A DNA stretch of 64,000 bases from Anaerolineae bacterium (GCA_016926255.1 JAFGOY010000011.1:186001-250000), one strand, 5' to 3'. Positions 44,712-53,636 are shown, counted from the first letter of the stretch. The notes: generated by a model not told the origin, from the sequence alone. Numbers and translations are program-made.

Positions 44712-45764
44712 ATGCGACGACAAACACTTCTAATCCTCTTCCTGGCCTTGATTGGCTGGCTTTTATCAGGTTGTTCCATTTCAACCAGTATCCCACCAAC
44801 GCCTACGAAAACACCGCTGGTATCGATGATGCCCTTCGCCGATGTCGTGGCGACGCTCCCCGCGCCCGGCGCTCAATATGCAATCGTCGAGACAACGGTT
44901 GCAGACATGCCCACCCCGCTATCTTTCGATGCCGTAACGCCAACCCCGGATGCAGATGCACCACCAACCATCACCCCGACTTCGACCATCCCGCAGCCCC
45001 TAGAGAACCTCCCCGATTTGCATTACTGGCTGGAACGCCCCATCCCGCTGGCTTTTCAGGATTATCTTGATCGCACCTACCCGTACGGCGGTACGTCGGG
45101 CGGACGCTATCGCCCGCACACCGGGGTCGAGTTCTTCAATCCCGCCGGAACACCTGTCGTCGCAGTGGCAAATGCGACCGTTGCCTACGCGGGCACCGAT
45201 CAGGAGGTTGTCTACGGGCCGAGTGTCGGCTTTTACGGCAACCTGATCGTGCTTCAACTTACTGGTGTCACTTACAAGGGGCAGAGCATCTATGTCCTTT
45301 ATGGCCATCTCTCCCAGATCGATGTCGAAACCGGGCAAAGCGTTGTCTCTGGATCGGTGATTGGCGCGGTGGGCGGAACAGGAGTGGCTAACGGCGGCCC
45401 GCACCTGCATTTCGAAGTGCGAATCGGCGACCCCAAAGGTTACTTCACCAGCACCCGCAACCCCGATCTGTGGATCGAACCCTACCGTGGCTACGGCACT
45501 CTGGCCGGGCTGATATCCAATGACGGCGGAACTCCCCTGCGCGAGATTTCCATCGTCATATACGGCGACGATGTGACTCGCTATACGTGGACATATTCAG
45601 GGAACGAAAACATCCCCGACGACGAATGGGGAGAAAACTTCACCTATGGCGATCTGCCGGAAGGCTGGTACACAGTATCGGCCCGTTCGGAGAAGCGTAC
45701 TTATTCGGAAGATGTTTACATCTGGGCAGGCAGAACGTCCTGGCTGGAATGGGAATTCGACTAG
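44712..45764 (+). CDS. M23-family peptidase-like lipoprotein
   Basis: A 350-residue protein with a lipoprotein signal (lipobox LSGC at about residues 17-20), a Thr/Pro-rich linker, an M23/LytM domain (about 115-260) and a C-terminal beta-sandwich domain. M23 zinc motifs: HTGVEFF stands where HxGxD is usual, so the second ligand is Glu, and GPHLHFEVR gives the HxH. It would cut peptidoglycan cross-links or, if inactive, activate amidases. Its stop shares CTAG with the convergent binding-protein gene. TTG 44709 directly precedes the ATG. Confidence 0.87.
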   Translation: MRRQTLLILFLALIGWLLSGCSISTSIPPTPTKTPLVSMMPFADVVATLPAPGAQYAIVETTVADMPTPLSFDAVTPTPDADAPPTITPTSTIPQPLENLPDLHYWLERPIPLAFQDYLDRTYPYGGTSGGRYRPHTGVEFFNPAGTPVVAVANATVAYAGTDQEVVYGPSVGFYGNLIVLQLTGVTYKGQSIYVLYGHLSQIDVETGQSVVSGSVIGAVGGTGVANGGPHLHFEVRIGDPKGYFTSTRNPDLWIEPYRGYGTLAGLISNDGGTPLREISIVIYGDDVTRYTWTYSGNENIPDDEWGENFTYGDLPEGWYTVSARSEKRTYSEDVYIWAGRTSWLEWEFD

Positions 45765-46540
45765 CGCTGCGGCCCGAACCACTTCTCGATCAACTGATCA
45801 ATCGAGCCATCGTAGAGCAGTTCGTATAACACCCGGTTGATCTCATTGAGCAGCACAAGACTATCAGGTGGAACGGCGACGGCAAACAGCGTATCATCGA
45901 TCACCGTATCGGCAATTGATAGTTCCTCGTGTGTCCCTACCCCTAACTGCGCAGTGATCCCATCGACCAGCGCGGCATCGGCCTCGCCATCGATCACAGC
46001 ATTGAGTGCACTGTCGGGATCGTCGTAACGGTTGATTGTGAGATCGGCGACCCGCCTTTCCCACTTTCTTGCTTCTACATCGCCTCCGGAGCCATATTCA
46101 ACCGCCAGCCTGTGCCCGGCCAGATCATCCATGCTATGAATCGATGATCCAACCGGCACAACGAGCATTTCTCCGGCGTTGAAGTAAGGCACTGAAAAAT
46201 CCGCTTTGTGCTCGTACATATAGGCGGGCACCAGCGCCGAGATCAGAACATCGACCTGCTCGGTGTAGAGCGCATCGTACAGCCCATCATAGGAAATATT
46301 GACGATCTCGATCTCCAGCCCCAGCCGTTCGCCGATCTGCATCGCCAGATCGACATCGAACCCGGCGATCTGCCCGTTTTCGTCGACGTTCTCGAAAGGT
46401 GGGTAGGCAGCATCCATCCCCACCCGCAGCACGCCGCGCTCGACTGCCTGTTCCCAGACCTGATCTTTTTCCTTGCAGCCGGTCGACGCCGCTGCCAGCA
46501 TGATCAGTAGGCTGATCGCGATCAGGCTCAGCTTTGACAT
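45761..46540 (-). CDS. Amino-acid ABC transporter substrate-binding lipoprotein
   Basis: A 259-residue family 3 solute-binding protein. Lipobox ASTGC, then the type II binding fold: LRVGMDAAYPPFENVDENGQIAGFDVDLAMQIGERLG is the SBP_bac_3 signature region, followed by VLISALVP and the switch-back DDLAGHRLAVEYGSGG. It captures polar amino acids or related solutes. No permease or ATPase gene is next to it, so it is an orphan here. ATG 46540 with GAGGAAAAG is preferred over GTG 46561. Confidence 0.9.
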   Translation of the reverse strand: MSKLSLIAISLLIMLAAASTGCKEKDQVWEQAVERGVLRVGMDAAYPPFENVDENGQIAGFDVDLAMQIGERLGLEIEIVNISYDGLYDALYTEQVDVLISALVPAYMYEHKADFSVPYFNAGEMLVVPVGSSIHSMDDLAGHRLAVEYGSGGDVEARKWERRVADLTINRYDDPDSALNAVIDGEADAALVDGITAQLGVGTHEELSIADTVIDDTLFAVAVPPDSLVLLNEINRVLYELLYDGSIDQLIEKWFGPQR

Positions 46541-46584
46541 TCTTTTCCTCGTGATTTTCACAGAGAATCCCTGCTTTTGAGGAG

Positions 46585-46953
46585 TCAGTCTTCGTCGGAA
46601 AAGTCGATATTTGCTCCGCCCACCGTCGAGATCGAACGCTCCCGATCGGCGACCATCGGGAAATCCTCCGGCGATGCCTGCCTGCGACTGGTGAGGAGCT
46701 TGATCAAGGTCTGCGCCTGATCGGGTGGTAGGACGATCACATTTTGATCATCTGGCACGCTGCCCGAAGATCGGGAAGTGCCACGCTGGGGCAGGGCCAC
46801 CAGCAGCCCGACCGCCACGCCCGCAACAACGCCGACCGCGATTCCCATCGCGAGTGCCATCGCCCCGGTCGATTCCATCCGGCTGCCGACCACGATAGCC
46901 AGTGTAACCCCAAACGCAGTGATTCCTGCCAGTGCTACCCAGCGATTATTCAT
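46585..46953 (-). CDS. Small membrane protein, unknown function
   Basis: A 122-residue protein with two hydrophobic helices (about residues 5-24 and 30-54, Gly/Ala/Val-rich) and a soluble charged C-terminal tail. No known domain. It lies 24 bp after the FtsK-like gene and 44 bp before the binding-protein gene on the same strand, so it is probably in that operon. Confidence 0.65.
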   Translation of the reverse strand: MNNRWVALAGITAFGVTLAIVVGSRMESTGAMALAMGIAVGVVAGVAVGLLVALPQRGTSRSSGSVPDDQNVIVLPPDQAQTLIKLLTSRRQASPEDFPMVADRERSISTVGGANIDFSDED

Positions 46954-46977
46954 GCCTGTTCCTTGTTGGTGTTAAGC

Positions 46978-48102
46978 TCACTCGCGTGACCAGTCGACGT
47001 CGACAAACTCATCGGATGCCTGAGCATACTCGTCTTCGGATTCAGTGGGCGGAAGCTGGGGAGTATGTCTGCCCGATACCGCTCCCTCGCGTCGCAGGTC
47101 ATCGACGATGTGCTGAATATCGAGCGGGCCGGTATAAGCAGCCTGAAAGCGCGTGATCTGGCTGCCGATCACCGCCACAAAATCGCCGCTGCCAACCAAT
47201 AATTCGGCGTTGGTGCCGGGAATGCCCGCCGCCATGATCGCTTCCTGCCCGCTTGCCACCCGTCCGATCAGGCGTGCGGGTAGATTCGCCTTCAACGAAC
47301 CGGGAATCGAATCGGCGGAGGGCCGCTGTGTGCTGATCAGCAGGTGGAATCCGGCTTCGCGGCCTCGCTGCGCCAGCCGGTTGAGGAGTTCTTCCACCTC
47401 TTTGTCGGCGGTCGCCAGCAGGTCGCCTACCTCGTCAATCGCAATGATGATACGCGGGGTGGTCGGCGCGTTTTCCTGGTCACGGCGTTCCATTTCCGCC
47501 ACCGAGTATTCGAGCAGCTCGCGGGCTGCGGCAGGCGTCGCTGCGATGGGGGCCAGCAGGTGCGGCAGGTTTTCGAGAGGGGTAAACCCGCGCCGCTTTG
47601 GGTCGATCAGGATGATCTGCAAATGCGCCTGCCGGTTGAAGATCGCCAGCGAGAGGATCAGGCTGCGGAGCAGCTCCGTCTTGCCGCAGCCGGTCGCCCC
47701 GGCGATCAACACGTGGGTGACTTCCGGGGCCATCAGCGGCAGAGTGTAGGGATCGCCGTCGTTGCTCAGGCCGATCACGGCGGTGACCGGCGGGAGGATC
47801 GATACGGTTTGCGCCAGCGGCAGCAGGTAAACCGGCTCCGGGTTAGGGAGTGGAATCTCGATGGCGAGCGTGCCCCCGCTGCGGTTGATCCGCACTGCCG
47901 GGGCTTCGAGGGTCAGCGCCAGTTCCTCCGATAGGTTCTGGATCGAGCTGATCTTCGTCCCGAAGCCCAGCTTCAACTCGAAGCGCACCCAGCGCGGTGA
48001 AAGCTGAACGCCCACGACGAGCACATCCTGCCGGTGGGCAGCAAGCAGGGCTTCGATTTGGTCGGCCTGATAATCCAGCCATTCACGTGACAGGGCTGCC
48101 AT
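46978..48102 (-). CDS. Motor-only FtsK/SpoIIIE-type DNA translocase
   Basis: A 374-residue protein holding the FtsK beta-alpha motor: Walker A GATGCGKTEL (about residues 135-144), Walker B IIIAIDEVGDLL, and HLLISTQRPSADSIPGSLKANLPARLIGRVAS, the typical FtsK block. It lacks the N-terminal membrane domain, the long linker and the C-terminal gamma winged helix, so it is under half of normal FtsK length. The true cell-division FtsK is probably elsewhere. Motor-only proteins also occur in integrative elements, but no integrase or relaxase is here. ATG 48102 is favoured over TTG 48114. Confidence 0.87.
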   Translation of the reverse strand: MAALSREWLDYQADQIEALLAAHRQDVLVVGVQLSPRWVRFELKLGFGTKISSIQNLSEELALTLEAPAVRINRSGGTLAIEIPLPNPEPVYLLPLAQTVSILPPVTAVIGLSNDGDPYTLPLMAPEVTHVLIAGATGCGKTELLRSLILSLAIFNRQAHLQIILIDPKRRGFTPLENLPHLLAPIAATPAAARELLEYSVAEMERRDQENAPTTPRIIIAIDEVGDLLATADKEVEELLNRLAQRGREAGFHLLISTQRPSADSIPGSLKANLPARLIGRVASGQEAIMAAGIPGTNAELLVGSGDFVAVIGSQITRFQAAYTGPLDIQHIVDDLRREGAVSGRHTPQLPPTESEDEYAQASDEFVDVDWSRE

Positions 48103-48139
48103 CCAAAATCCCAACTATCCAGAGTGTATATTTACGGGC

Positions 48140-48169
48140 AGTATAATCAGCCGCCGGGCAGCCTGTCAA
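48140..48169 (-). promoter_or_regulatory. Promoter of the FtsK-like operon
   Basis: Minus-strand TTGACA (48164-48169), 18-nt spacer, TATACT (48140-48145). Confidence 0.7.
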
Positions 48170-48331
48170 CCAGTGATCAGCCTATATTTACCGAATCGAT
48201 ATGTGAGGCGGCGACTCTCAGTAAAAGCACGTTTTCTCTGTATATCAATTTGCTGGCCGGGCAGATGTATCAGTAGAATGACCGGGAAAATGATGTTTTC
48301 GTTTACGACAACGTTCTCAAGGGATAAGAAC

Positions 48332-48910
48332 ATGCTCTCAAAACTTTCTGACCGCCTCTATGCCTGGGCTAAAGGCTGGCTGATTCTATCGATCCTCGCC
48401 GGGATCGTGCTTTTCCTGGGCGCTACGGAGGCTCTTTTTCAGGTCTTTTCGCATCCGGCCCTGGCTGGGAAGGTGAGTTTGGACTCGCTGTTTTTCTACA
48501 CGCCAGAAACAGCTTTTTCGGCAGTCGCTTCCTACGGTGACGCCGGGCGTGCCCGGATGATCTGGATTCACCTGGTATGGGATTTCTTCTTTCCCGTCCT
48601 TTATACGGCCTTCGTCAGTCTGCTCGTATCGTGGCTGTTCCAGCGCGGTTTCAAGCCCGGAAGCAAGCTGCGAAAGCTGAATGTGGTGGCTGTCGGCGCG
48701 GGGTGCTTCGACCTGCTGGAGAATATCGGCATCTCGGCGATGATCTTGATCTATCCCGCCCGGCTCGCCGTCGTTGCCTGGCTGAGTACGATCTTCTCAG
48801 CAGGTAAGGGTATTTTCGGCGTCGCGCTTTGTCCGTTGCTGTTGATTGGGCTGGTCCTGGCGGCAATGAACAGGTTCAGGGTTCAGCAGCAGGCGGCGAT
48901 TGGCAGCTAA
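48332..48910 (+). CDS. Four-helix membrane protein, unknown function
   Basis: A 192-residue protein with about four membrane segments and a conserved-looking centre (YGDAGRARMIWIHLVWDFFFPVLY and CFDLLENIGISAMILIYP) that resembles uncharacterised bacterial membrane proteins. No catalytic motif. The start at 48332 follows AAGGGATAAG; the in-frame extension back to 48173 is unlikely. TTGCTG at 48250 and TAGAAT at 48274 (18-nt spacer) may be its promoter. Confidence 0.7.
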   Translation: MLSKLSDRLYAWAKGWLILSILAGIVLFLGATEALFQVFSHPALAGKVSLDSLFFYTPETAFSAVASYGDAGRARMIWIHLVWDFFFPVLYTAFVSLLVSWLFQRGFKPGSKLRKLNVVAVGAGCFDLLENIGISAMILIYPARLAVVAWLSTIFSAGKGIFGVALCPLLLIGLVLAAMNRFRVQQQAAIGS

Positions 48911-48924
48911 CCGATTAAGGCATC

Positions 48925-50088
48925 TCACTCTCCCGGCTCCAACGTCCATCCCCTCGCCCACGCCTGTAATTCGCTGTAGATCGGCTTGGGCGTGAAGTCG
49001 TCAGCGACCAGCGTGTAGTAATCGGGATAGCTCCGCGTCTGCACCGGGTAGCGGAAGGCCCACACGCACACCGAATCGACCCAGGGCCAGTTTTCTTCGG
49101 CGTATTCAATCGAACCAATCGTATACAGAATCCGCTGTCCGGGCCGGACGGCTTTCGTCCAGCGAGGGTGGTCGTTCCACCCCGATTCGGTGATCATTAC
49201 CGGCACGTCTTCGTCGCCATTGGTGACCATGATCTGGCGCAGCAGTTCCAGCCGCCGGTAATTCAGCACGTCCGCCGCCGGGGGATCGTCGGGCGGGAAC
49301 TTGAATCCGTAAGTATGTGCCGCCAGCACGTCGAAGGTGCCCTGGAACCCGGCCTCGTACAGCCCGGTCAGGTAGTCGAGGTCGTTGAGCGCCACTGCGC
49401 TGCCGACCGGTTCGAGGGTTGGGGCCAGCGCCCCCGCCAGCACGAGCACATCCGGGTTACCGCGCTTCGCTGCCGGGGTTGCCACCCGCAGTAGGTCGAC
49501 GTAGCGGGCCGGGTCGACCTGCTGGAAACCCCATTCGCCGGTCAGGTTTGGCTCGTTCCAGATAATCACATAGCCGATCTCGTCCCGGTAGTGGGTGGTA
49601 AACGCCTCGACGAAATCGGCGAAATCTTCGTAGTGATCGCGGTCGAGGTAGGTATAGGTCAGCTCGAAATCAACCTCGTCCGGATCGGGCTGCGCCCAGT
49701 CGGGCACCAGCCCCAGCCGGGCGATGATCGTCAACCCCTGGGCGCGGGCGTGGGCGATCACCATATCGGCGTGATCCCAGTTGTACTGGCCGGGCGCAGG
49801 CTCGATGTACGACCAGGGAAAGAATTCGACGATGGTCGTCGCCCCCATCTCGCGTACCATTTCGAGCGTCCGCTGGATTTTCCACTCCTCGACCTCATCG
49901 GTAAGCCGGGTGTGGACGCAGGTGACCGGGTGCTCCGTCTCGACGGTTTGGGGTGGGCCAACCACCACGTAAATCGGTGCTGGAATCAAGAGGCCACAGA
50001 GTACAACTATGATGATCAGGCGCAGAAACCAGGGGCCAGCCTTGCGAAAAACAATTCGGAGCGTGCTGCTGAACGATGATTGTCCCAT
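48925..50088 (-). CDS. Membrane-anchored glycoside hydrolase, clan GH-A
   Basis: A 387-residue protein with a signal anchor (residues about 20-43) and a TIM-barrel glycosidase. The acid/base Glu179 is in IIWNEPN after beta-4 and the nucleophile Glu301 is in ITESGW after beta-7, the clan GH-A arrangement; FFPWSYIEPAPGQYNWDHAD near residues 89-108 matches GH5/GH39/GH42-like barrels. It probably works outside the cell on a beta-linked glycan; substrate unknown. No sugar transporter is adjacent. The gene is divergent from the SAM hydroxide adenosyltransferase gene. Confidence 0.87.
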   Translation of the reverse strand: MGQSSFSSTLRIVFRKAGPWFLRLIIIVVLCGLLIPAPIYVVVGPPQTVETEHPVTCVHTRLTDEVEEWKIQRTLEMVREMGATTIVEFFPWSYIEPAPGQYNWDHADMVIAHARAQGLTIIARLGLVPDWAQPDPDEVDFELTYTYLDRDHYEDFADFVEAFTTHYRDEIGYVIIWNEPNLTGEWGFQQVDPARYVDLLRVATPAAKRGNPDVLVLAGALAPTLEPVGSAVALNDLDYLTGLYEAGFQGTFDVLAAHTYGFKFPPDDPPAADVLNYRRLELLRQIMVTNGDEDVPVMITESGWNDHPRWTKAVRPGQRILYTIGSIEYAEENWPWVDSVCVWAFRYPVQTRSYPDYYTLVADDFTPKPIYSELQAWARGWTLEPGE

Positions 50089-50135
50089 AAGTCGCGATTA
50101 TAGCCGCCCGCCTCCCACTGTGACAAAGAACAATC

Positions 50136-50164
50136 TTGCCTCGATTAAATGCACCAAGTACAAT
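50136..50164 (+). promoter_or_regulatory. Promoter of the SAM hydroxide adenosyltransferase gene, leaderless geometry
   Basis: TTGCCT (50136-50141), exact 17-nt spacer, TACAAT (50159-50164). The ATG at 50172 is 7 nt beyond the -10 box, so the message should be leaderless; the alternative ATG 50163 lies inside the -10 box. Confidence 0.6.
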
Positions 50165-50171
50165 GCGCCTC

Positions 50172-51029
50172 ATGATATCAACGACTCCGATCATCACCCT
50201 GCTCACCGATTTCGGCGAGCGAGACGGCTATGTCGGGACGATGAAGGGCGTCATTGTCGGCATCGTCCCCCATGCCCGGCTGATCGACATCAGCCACCAG
50301 GTCGATCCCCAGGATGTCCGGCAGGCGGCGTCGATCCTCGCTGAGGCATACGCCTATTTCCCCGCGCACACGGTTCATCTCGTCGTCGTCGATCCCGGCG
50401 TGGGGAGTGATCGCCGCCCGGTCGCGTTGAAAACGCCCGGCGGAACCTTCGTTGCTCCCGACAACGGCGTCCTGACGCTCGTCCGGCGGCGCGAACCGGC
50501 TGCGAGCGCCTGTGTCCTGAACAACCCTGACTACTGGCTACCCGAACCCAGCCGCACCTTTCACGGGCGTGATATTTTCAGCCCGGTGGCGGCGCATTTA
50601 GCCAGCGGCGTCCCGCTCGACGAACTCGGCACGCCGGTCACCGATCTAGTCGAACTGCCGCTGGCCGAACCGGTTATTGCGTCCGGTTCCATCCGGGGTG
50701 AAGTATTCCGTATCGACCATTTCGGCAACATCCTGACCAACATTACCGACCTGCGCTGGGTCGACGATCATACTGCTGCCTGTTACCCCACCGGTCTTGG
50801 CTCCGATCCCGGTGAGCCAGTATACTTTGATGCACGTTCGGCCCGTGTGACGTGTGGCCCACATACTATCAATGGCCTGAGCCAGACCTACAGCCAGGTG
50901 AGTATCGGCCAGGTGCTCTCGTTGATCGGCAGCAGCGGCGAATTGGAAATATCGATCAACCAGGGAAACGCGCAGGAAAAGCTGCGCGTCGGAGTGGGTG
51001 ATCTGGTGACGATATACTTCAAATCCTGA
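50172..51029 (+). CDS. SAM hydroxide adenosyltransferase (DUF62 family)
   Basis: A 285-residue homologue of the SAM-dependent fluorinase/chlorinase fold. ITLLTDFGERDGYVGTMKGV at the N-terminus, VVDPGVGSDRRP and FRIDHFGNILTN are the family blocks. Most members use water to split S-adenosylmethionine into adenosine and methionine; the haloorganic enzymes are rare and carry an extra loop that I do not see. The start at 50172 agrees with a leaderless transcript. murA follows 38 bp downstream on the same strand. Confidence 0.88.
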   Translation: MISTTPIITLLTDFGERDGYVGTMKGVIVGIVPHARLIDISHQVDPQDVRQAASILAEAYAYFPAHTVHLVVVDPGVGSDRRPVALKTPGGTFVAPDNGVLTLVRRREPAASACVLNNPDYWLPEPSRTFHGRDIFSPVAAHLASGVPLDELGTPVTDLVELPLAEPVIASGSIRGEVFRIDHFGNILTNITDLRWVDDHTAACYPTGLGSDPGEPVYFDARSARVTCGPHTINGLSQTYSQVSIGQVLSLIGSSGELEISINQGNAQEKLRVGVGDLVTIYFKS

Positions 51030-51067
51030 ATCTCTGATCACCATAACAGTTAAGAAGGGGGGCGCAT

Positions 51068-52357
51068 ATGGATCGCTTCATCATTCAAGGCGGAATCCCG
51101 TTGACCGGCACGATCACCGCCAGCGGGAACAAAAACGCAGCGCTCAAACTACTCGCAGCCTGCATATTGACCGAAGAGCCGGTCATTTTACACAATGTCC
51201 CCGATATCGCTGATGTGCGCTCAATGATCGACCTGATCAAAATGCTGGGCGTCGAGATCGAACCGGCGGGCGAAGAAAGCTGGCGGGTGCATGCGAAGGA
51301 AATCACTTCCCACGTGATCGATCACGATCTCGCATCGCGTATCCGGGCCAGTATCGTGCTGGCCGGGCCGCTCCTGGCACGTGTGGGGCAGCTTGAACTC
51401 CCCCCACCCGGCGGCGACATCATCGGGCGGCGGCGTGTCGATACGCATGTGCTGGCGCTCAAGGCGCTCGGCGTCAAAGTCGAGACAACTGACCGATTCA
51501 TATTTTCGACTTCGGGCATGGTAGGTGCCGATATTCTTCTTGACGAGGCGAGTGTCACCGCGACCGAAAACACGATCATGGCGGCGGTGCTGGCGAAAGG
51601 TACGACGATCATTCGCAATGCCGCCTCCGAGCCTCACGTTCAGGATTTGTGTCGTTTTCTGAACACTCTCGGCGCTCAGATCGAGGGGATCGGCTCGAAC
51701 GTGCTGACCATTCACGGCGTCGACCGGCTGCACGGCGGCGAGTTCCGTGTCGGGGCCGACTACATCGAGGTGGGAAGTTTCATCGGCGCGGCGGCGATCA
51801 CACATGGACGGGTGCGCATCAAGCAGGCTGCGCCTGAGCACCTTTACATGATCGCCCAGGTTTTCAACCGGTTGGGCGTGCATTGGGAGGTCGAAGGCGA
51901 AGATGTGATCGTCCCGGAATACCAGCCTCTCAAGGTGATCTCCGATCTCGGCGAGCAGATTCCCGAAGTCAAGGCCCAGCCGTGGCCCGCCTTCCCCAGC
52001 GATCTATTGAGCATCGCGCTGGTGATCGCTACCCAGGCGGATGGAACGGTGCTGTTCCACGAGTGGATGTATGAGAATCGTTTCTTCTTTGTCGATAAGC
52101 TGATCTATATGGGGGCGAGGGTGGTGCTTTGCGATCCGCACCGCTGCCTTGTTCAGGGGCCGAGCCAGCTGCACGGTGAGATGGAGCGGATCACCAGCCC
52201 GGATATCCGCGCGGGGATGTCGCTCCTGCTGGCTGCCCTGTGCGCTGAGGGCACCACCATGATCCAGAACGTGCTGCAAATCGACCGGGGCTACCAGAAC
52301 GTCGACGGAAAGCTGTGCAGCCTCGGAGCCAAGATTAAGCGGATCGCCGAGGAATAA
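51068..52357 (+). CDS. murA: UDP-N-acetylglucosamine 1-carboxyvinyltransferase, Asp-type active site
   Basis: A 429-residue enzyme that adds enolpyruvate from PEP to UDP-GlcNAc, the first committed step of peptidoglycan synthesis. The inside-out alpha/beta barrel motifs are present: ASGNKNAALK with the catalytic Lys22, PAFPSD, and SPDIRAGMS with the late Arg. In the mobile loop the usual Cys (Cys115 in E. coli) is Asp117 (PPPGGDIIGRRRVDTH; codon 51416-51418). Asp at this site is known to keep activity and give resistance to fosfomycin. AAGAAGGGGGG precedes the ATG. Confidence 0.95.
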   Translation: MDRFIIQGGIPLTGTITASGNKNAALKLLAACILTEEPVILHNVPDIADVRSMIDLIKMLGVEIEPAGEESWRVHAKEITSHVIDHDLASRIRASIVLAGPLLARVGQLELPPPGGDIIGRRRVDTHVLALKALGVKVETTDRFIFSTSGMVGADILLDEASVTATENTIMAAVLAKGTTIIRNAASEPHVQDLCRFLNTLGAQIEGIGSNVLTIHGVDRLHGGEFRVGADYIEVGSFIGAAAITHGRVRIKQAAPEHLYMIAQVFNRLGVHWEVEGEDVIVPEYQPLKVISDLGEQIPEVKAQPWPAFPSDLLSIALVIATQADGTVLFHEWMYENRFFFVDKLIYMGARVVLCDPHRCLVQGPSQLHGEMERITSPDIRAGMSLLLAALCAEGTTMIQNVLQIDRGYQNVDGKLCSLGAKIKRIAEE

Positions 52358-52382
52358 AAAATCCCCCCGCAGGGGGATCAAT
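52358..52382 (-). terminator. Intrinsic terminator of the ParA operon (minus strand)
   Basis: Stem ATCCCCC / GGGGGAT; on the minus strand followed by TTTTTTATT. It overlaps the murA stop codon region and is 28 nt after the last gene of the ParA operon. Confidence 0.75.
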
Positions 52383-52409
52383 TAGATGGTCTATTCGCCG
52401 ATCCGGGCA

Positions 52410-53636
52410 TCACTCACCCGGATCGGTTTCTTCTTCAGGAGGATCACTCTCGCCTGCCTCAGTCCCTTCCTGTTCTTTCTTGAGCGCTTCTTCCGCAGCC
52501 TTTCGCGCTTCCTCTTCGGCTCTGGCGGCATCTTCTTCCTGCTTGGCGATGACCGCCGCTTCCAGTTCCTCAAGGTGTTCGATGACGCTCTGGAAGGCGC
52601 TTGATTCGGAGAAATCTGGTTCGGTTTCGATTTCGGCCTGGAAAGTCCTTGCGCGTGTGGCAAACTGGATCAGCGCGCTGTCTGAGAAAGTCTTGTTGTT
52701 GAACGAGTCCGCCAGGCCGGGATTGACAATCGGGTCAATCGAATAGCGCCATGTGCCAGGTTTGACCTGTCGCAGCACCGAGCGGCAGGTATCGCAGCGC
52801 ACGAGGCGCAGAACCCGCGTAATACCCAGCACCCGCTGTTCGCTTTCGACGAGATGCAGCCGCCCAGTCTGGCAGACCGGGCAGGTTTTCAGAGAGAACC
52901 CTTCGGCGTAGCGCTTGAGTTCACTCCGTCCGCTGACCAGCCGCCACACATACCCCGATAGGAACAGCGCCCCCGCCACGATCCCGATCCAGAGCCAGGG
53001 CGGGTTCAGATCGGCCAGAAAGTCCTGAATCGATTTCGACTCCGGTGCAGCCGTTGGGATTACGACCGGTTCCGACGTCGCAGTAGCCATCGCCGTTGGT
53101 GGAGGTTCCGGGGTGGGTATCTGAGCGCCAGTAGAGTCGGATGGTGTTGGCGGTTCAGGTGTTGGGGTATTGGTCGGGGCCGGTGTTCTGGTCGGAACTG
53201 GCGTTCTGGTCGTGGTCGGCGTATAGGTGTTTTCCGGGGTAAGCGAAGGCGTAAGCGTGATCACCGTAAGCTCATCCAGGTTGAGGTTCGGGTCCCATGC
53301 CACGAACCCTTTCCAGACCCAGGCGGTCGAATCATTCCGCTTGATCATTACCCAGTTGCCGGAGGTGCTCTGGGCAAGCGGAATCACTTCCGAGCCATAG
53401 GGCAGCCCGCCCAGCTTTGGGTAGTGAATCGACGGCCCGGCCCTTTGAACCAGAACGCGTGCAGTGACCAGCCCTCTGCCCGATGGTGGGGGCGGAAGGG
53501 TTGGGGTGGGCGTTTCAGCGGTCGGGGTTATCTGATATCCAACCAGTTGATCGGGGGCGGCCAGCACTGCTGAGGTCGATAAAACGACCAACCCAAGTGC
53601 TATACCCCATCCCCACCACAGCGATCGTTTTCTCAT
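52410..53636 (-). CDS. Membrane protein with extracellular SH3-like domain and cytoplasmic zinc ribbon
   Basis: 408 residues: signal/anchor (about 8-27), an SH3b-like domain (about 54-115; YGSEVIPLAQSTSGNWVMI), a long Thr/Pro linker (120-200), a membrane helix (about 212-232), then a zinc ribbon (CPVC 252-255, CDTC 281-284), and an Ala/Glu-rich coiled coil to the end. The topology suggests SH3 outside, ribbon inside, i.e. a transenvelope link. It is the third gene after parA-like and the acidic membrane protein. ATG 53636 is chosen as it begins a signal sequence; the longer frame to 53762 overlaps the upstream gene. No named family fits. Confidence 0.75.
   Translation of the reverse strand: MRKRSLWWGWGIALGLVVLSTSAVLAAPDQLVGYQITPTAETPTPTLPPPPSGRGLVTARVLVQRAGPSIHYPKLGGLPYGSEVIPLAQSTSGNWVMIKRNDSTAWVWKGFVAWDPNLNLDELTVITLTPSLTPENTYTPTTTRTPVPTRTPAPTNTPTPEPPTPSDSTGAQIPTPEPPPTAMATATSEPVVIPTAAPESKSIQDFLADLNPPWLWIGIVAGALFLSGYVWRLVSGRSELKRYAEGFSLKTCPVCQTGRLHLVESEQRVLGITRVLRLVRCDTCRSVLRQVKPGTWRYSIDPIVNPGLADSFNNKTFSDSALIQFATRARTFQAEIETEPDFSESSAFQSVIEHLEELEAAVIAKQEEDAARAEEEARKAAEEALKKEQEGTEAGESDPPEEETDPGE

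Noticed and set aside
46978-48102. Integrative conjugative element FtsK
   Set aside because: No integrase, relaxase, replication gene or attachment repeats around it.
50172-51029. SAM fluorinase or chlorinase
   Set aside because: Only the common DUF62 motifs are visible; the halide-binding loop and length of the halogenases are not apparent.
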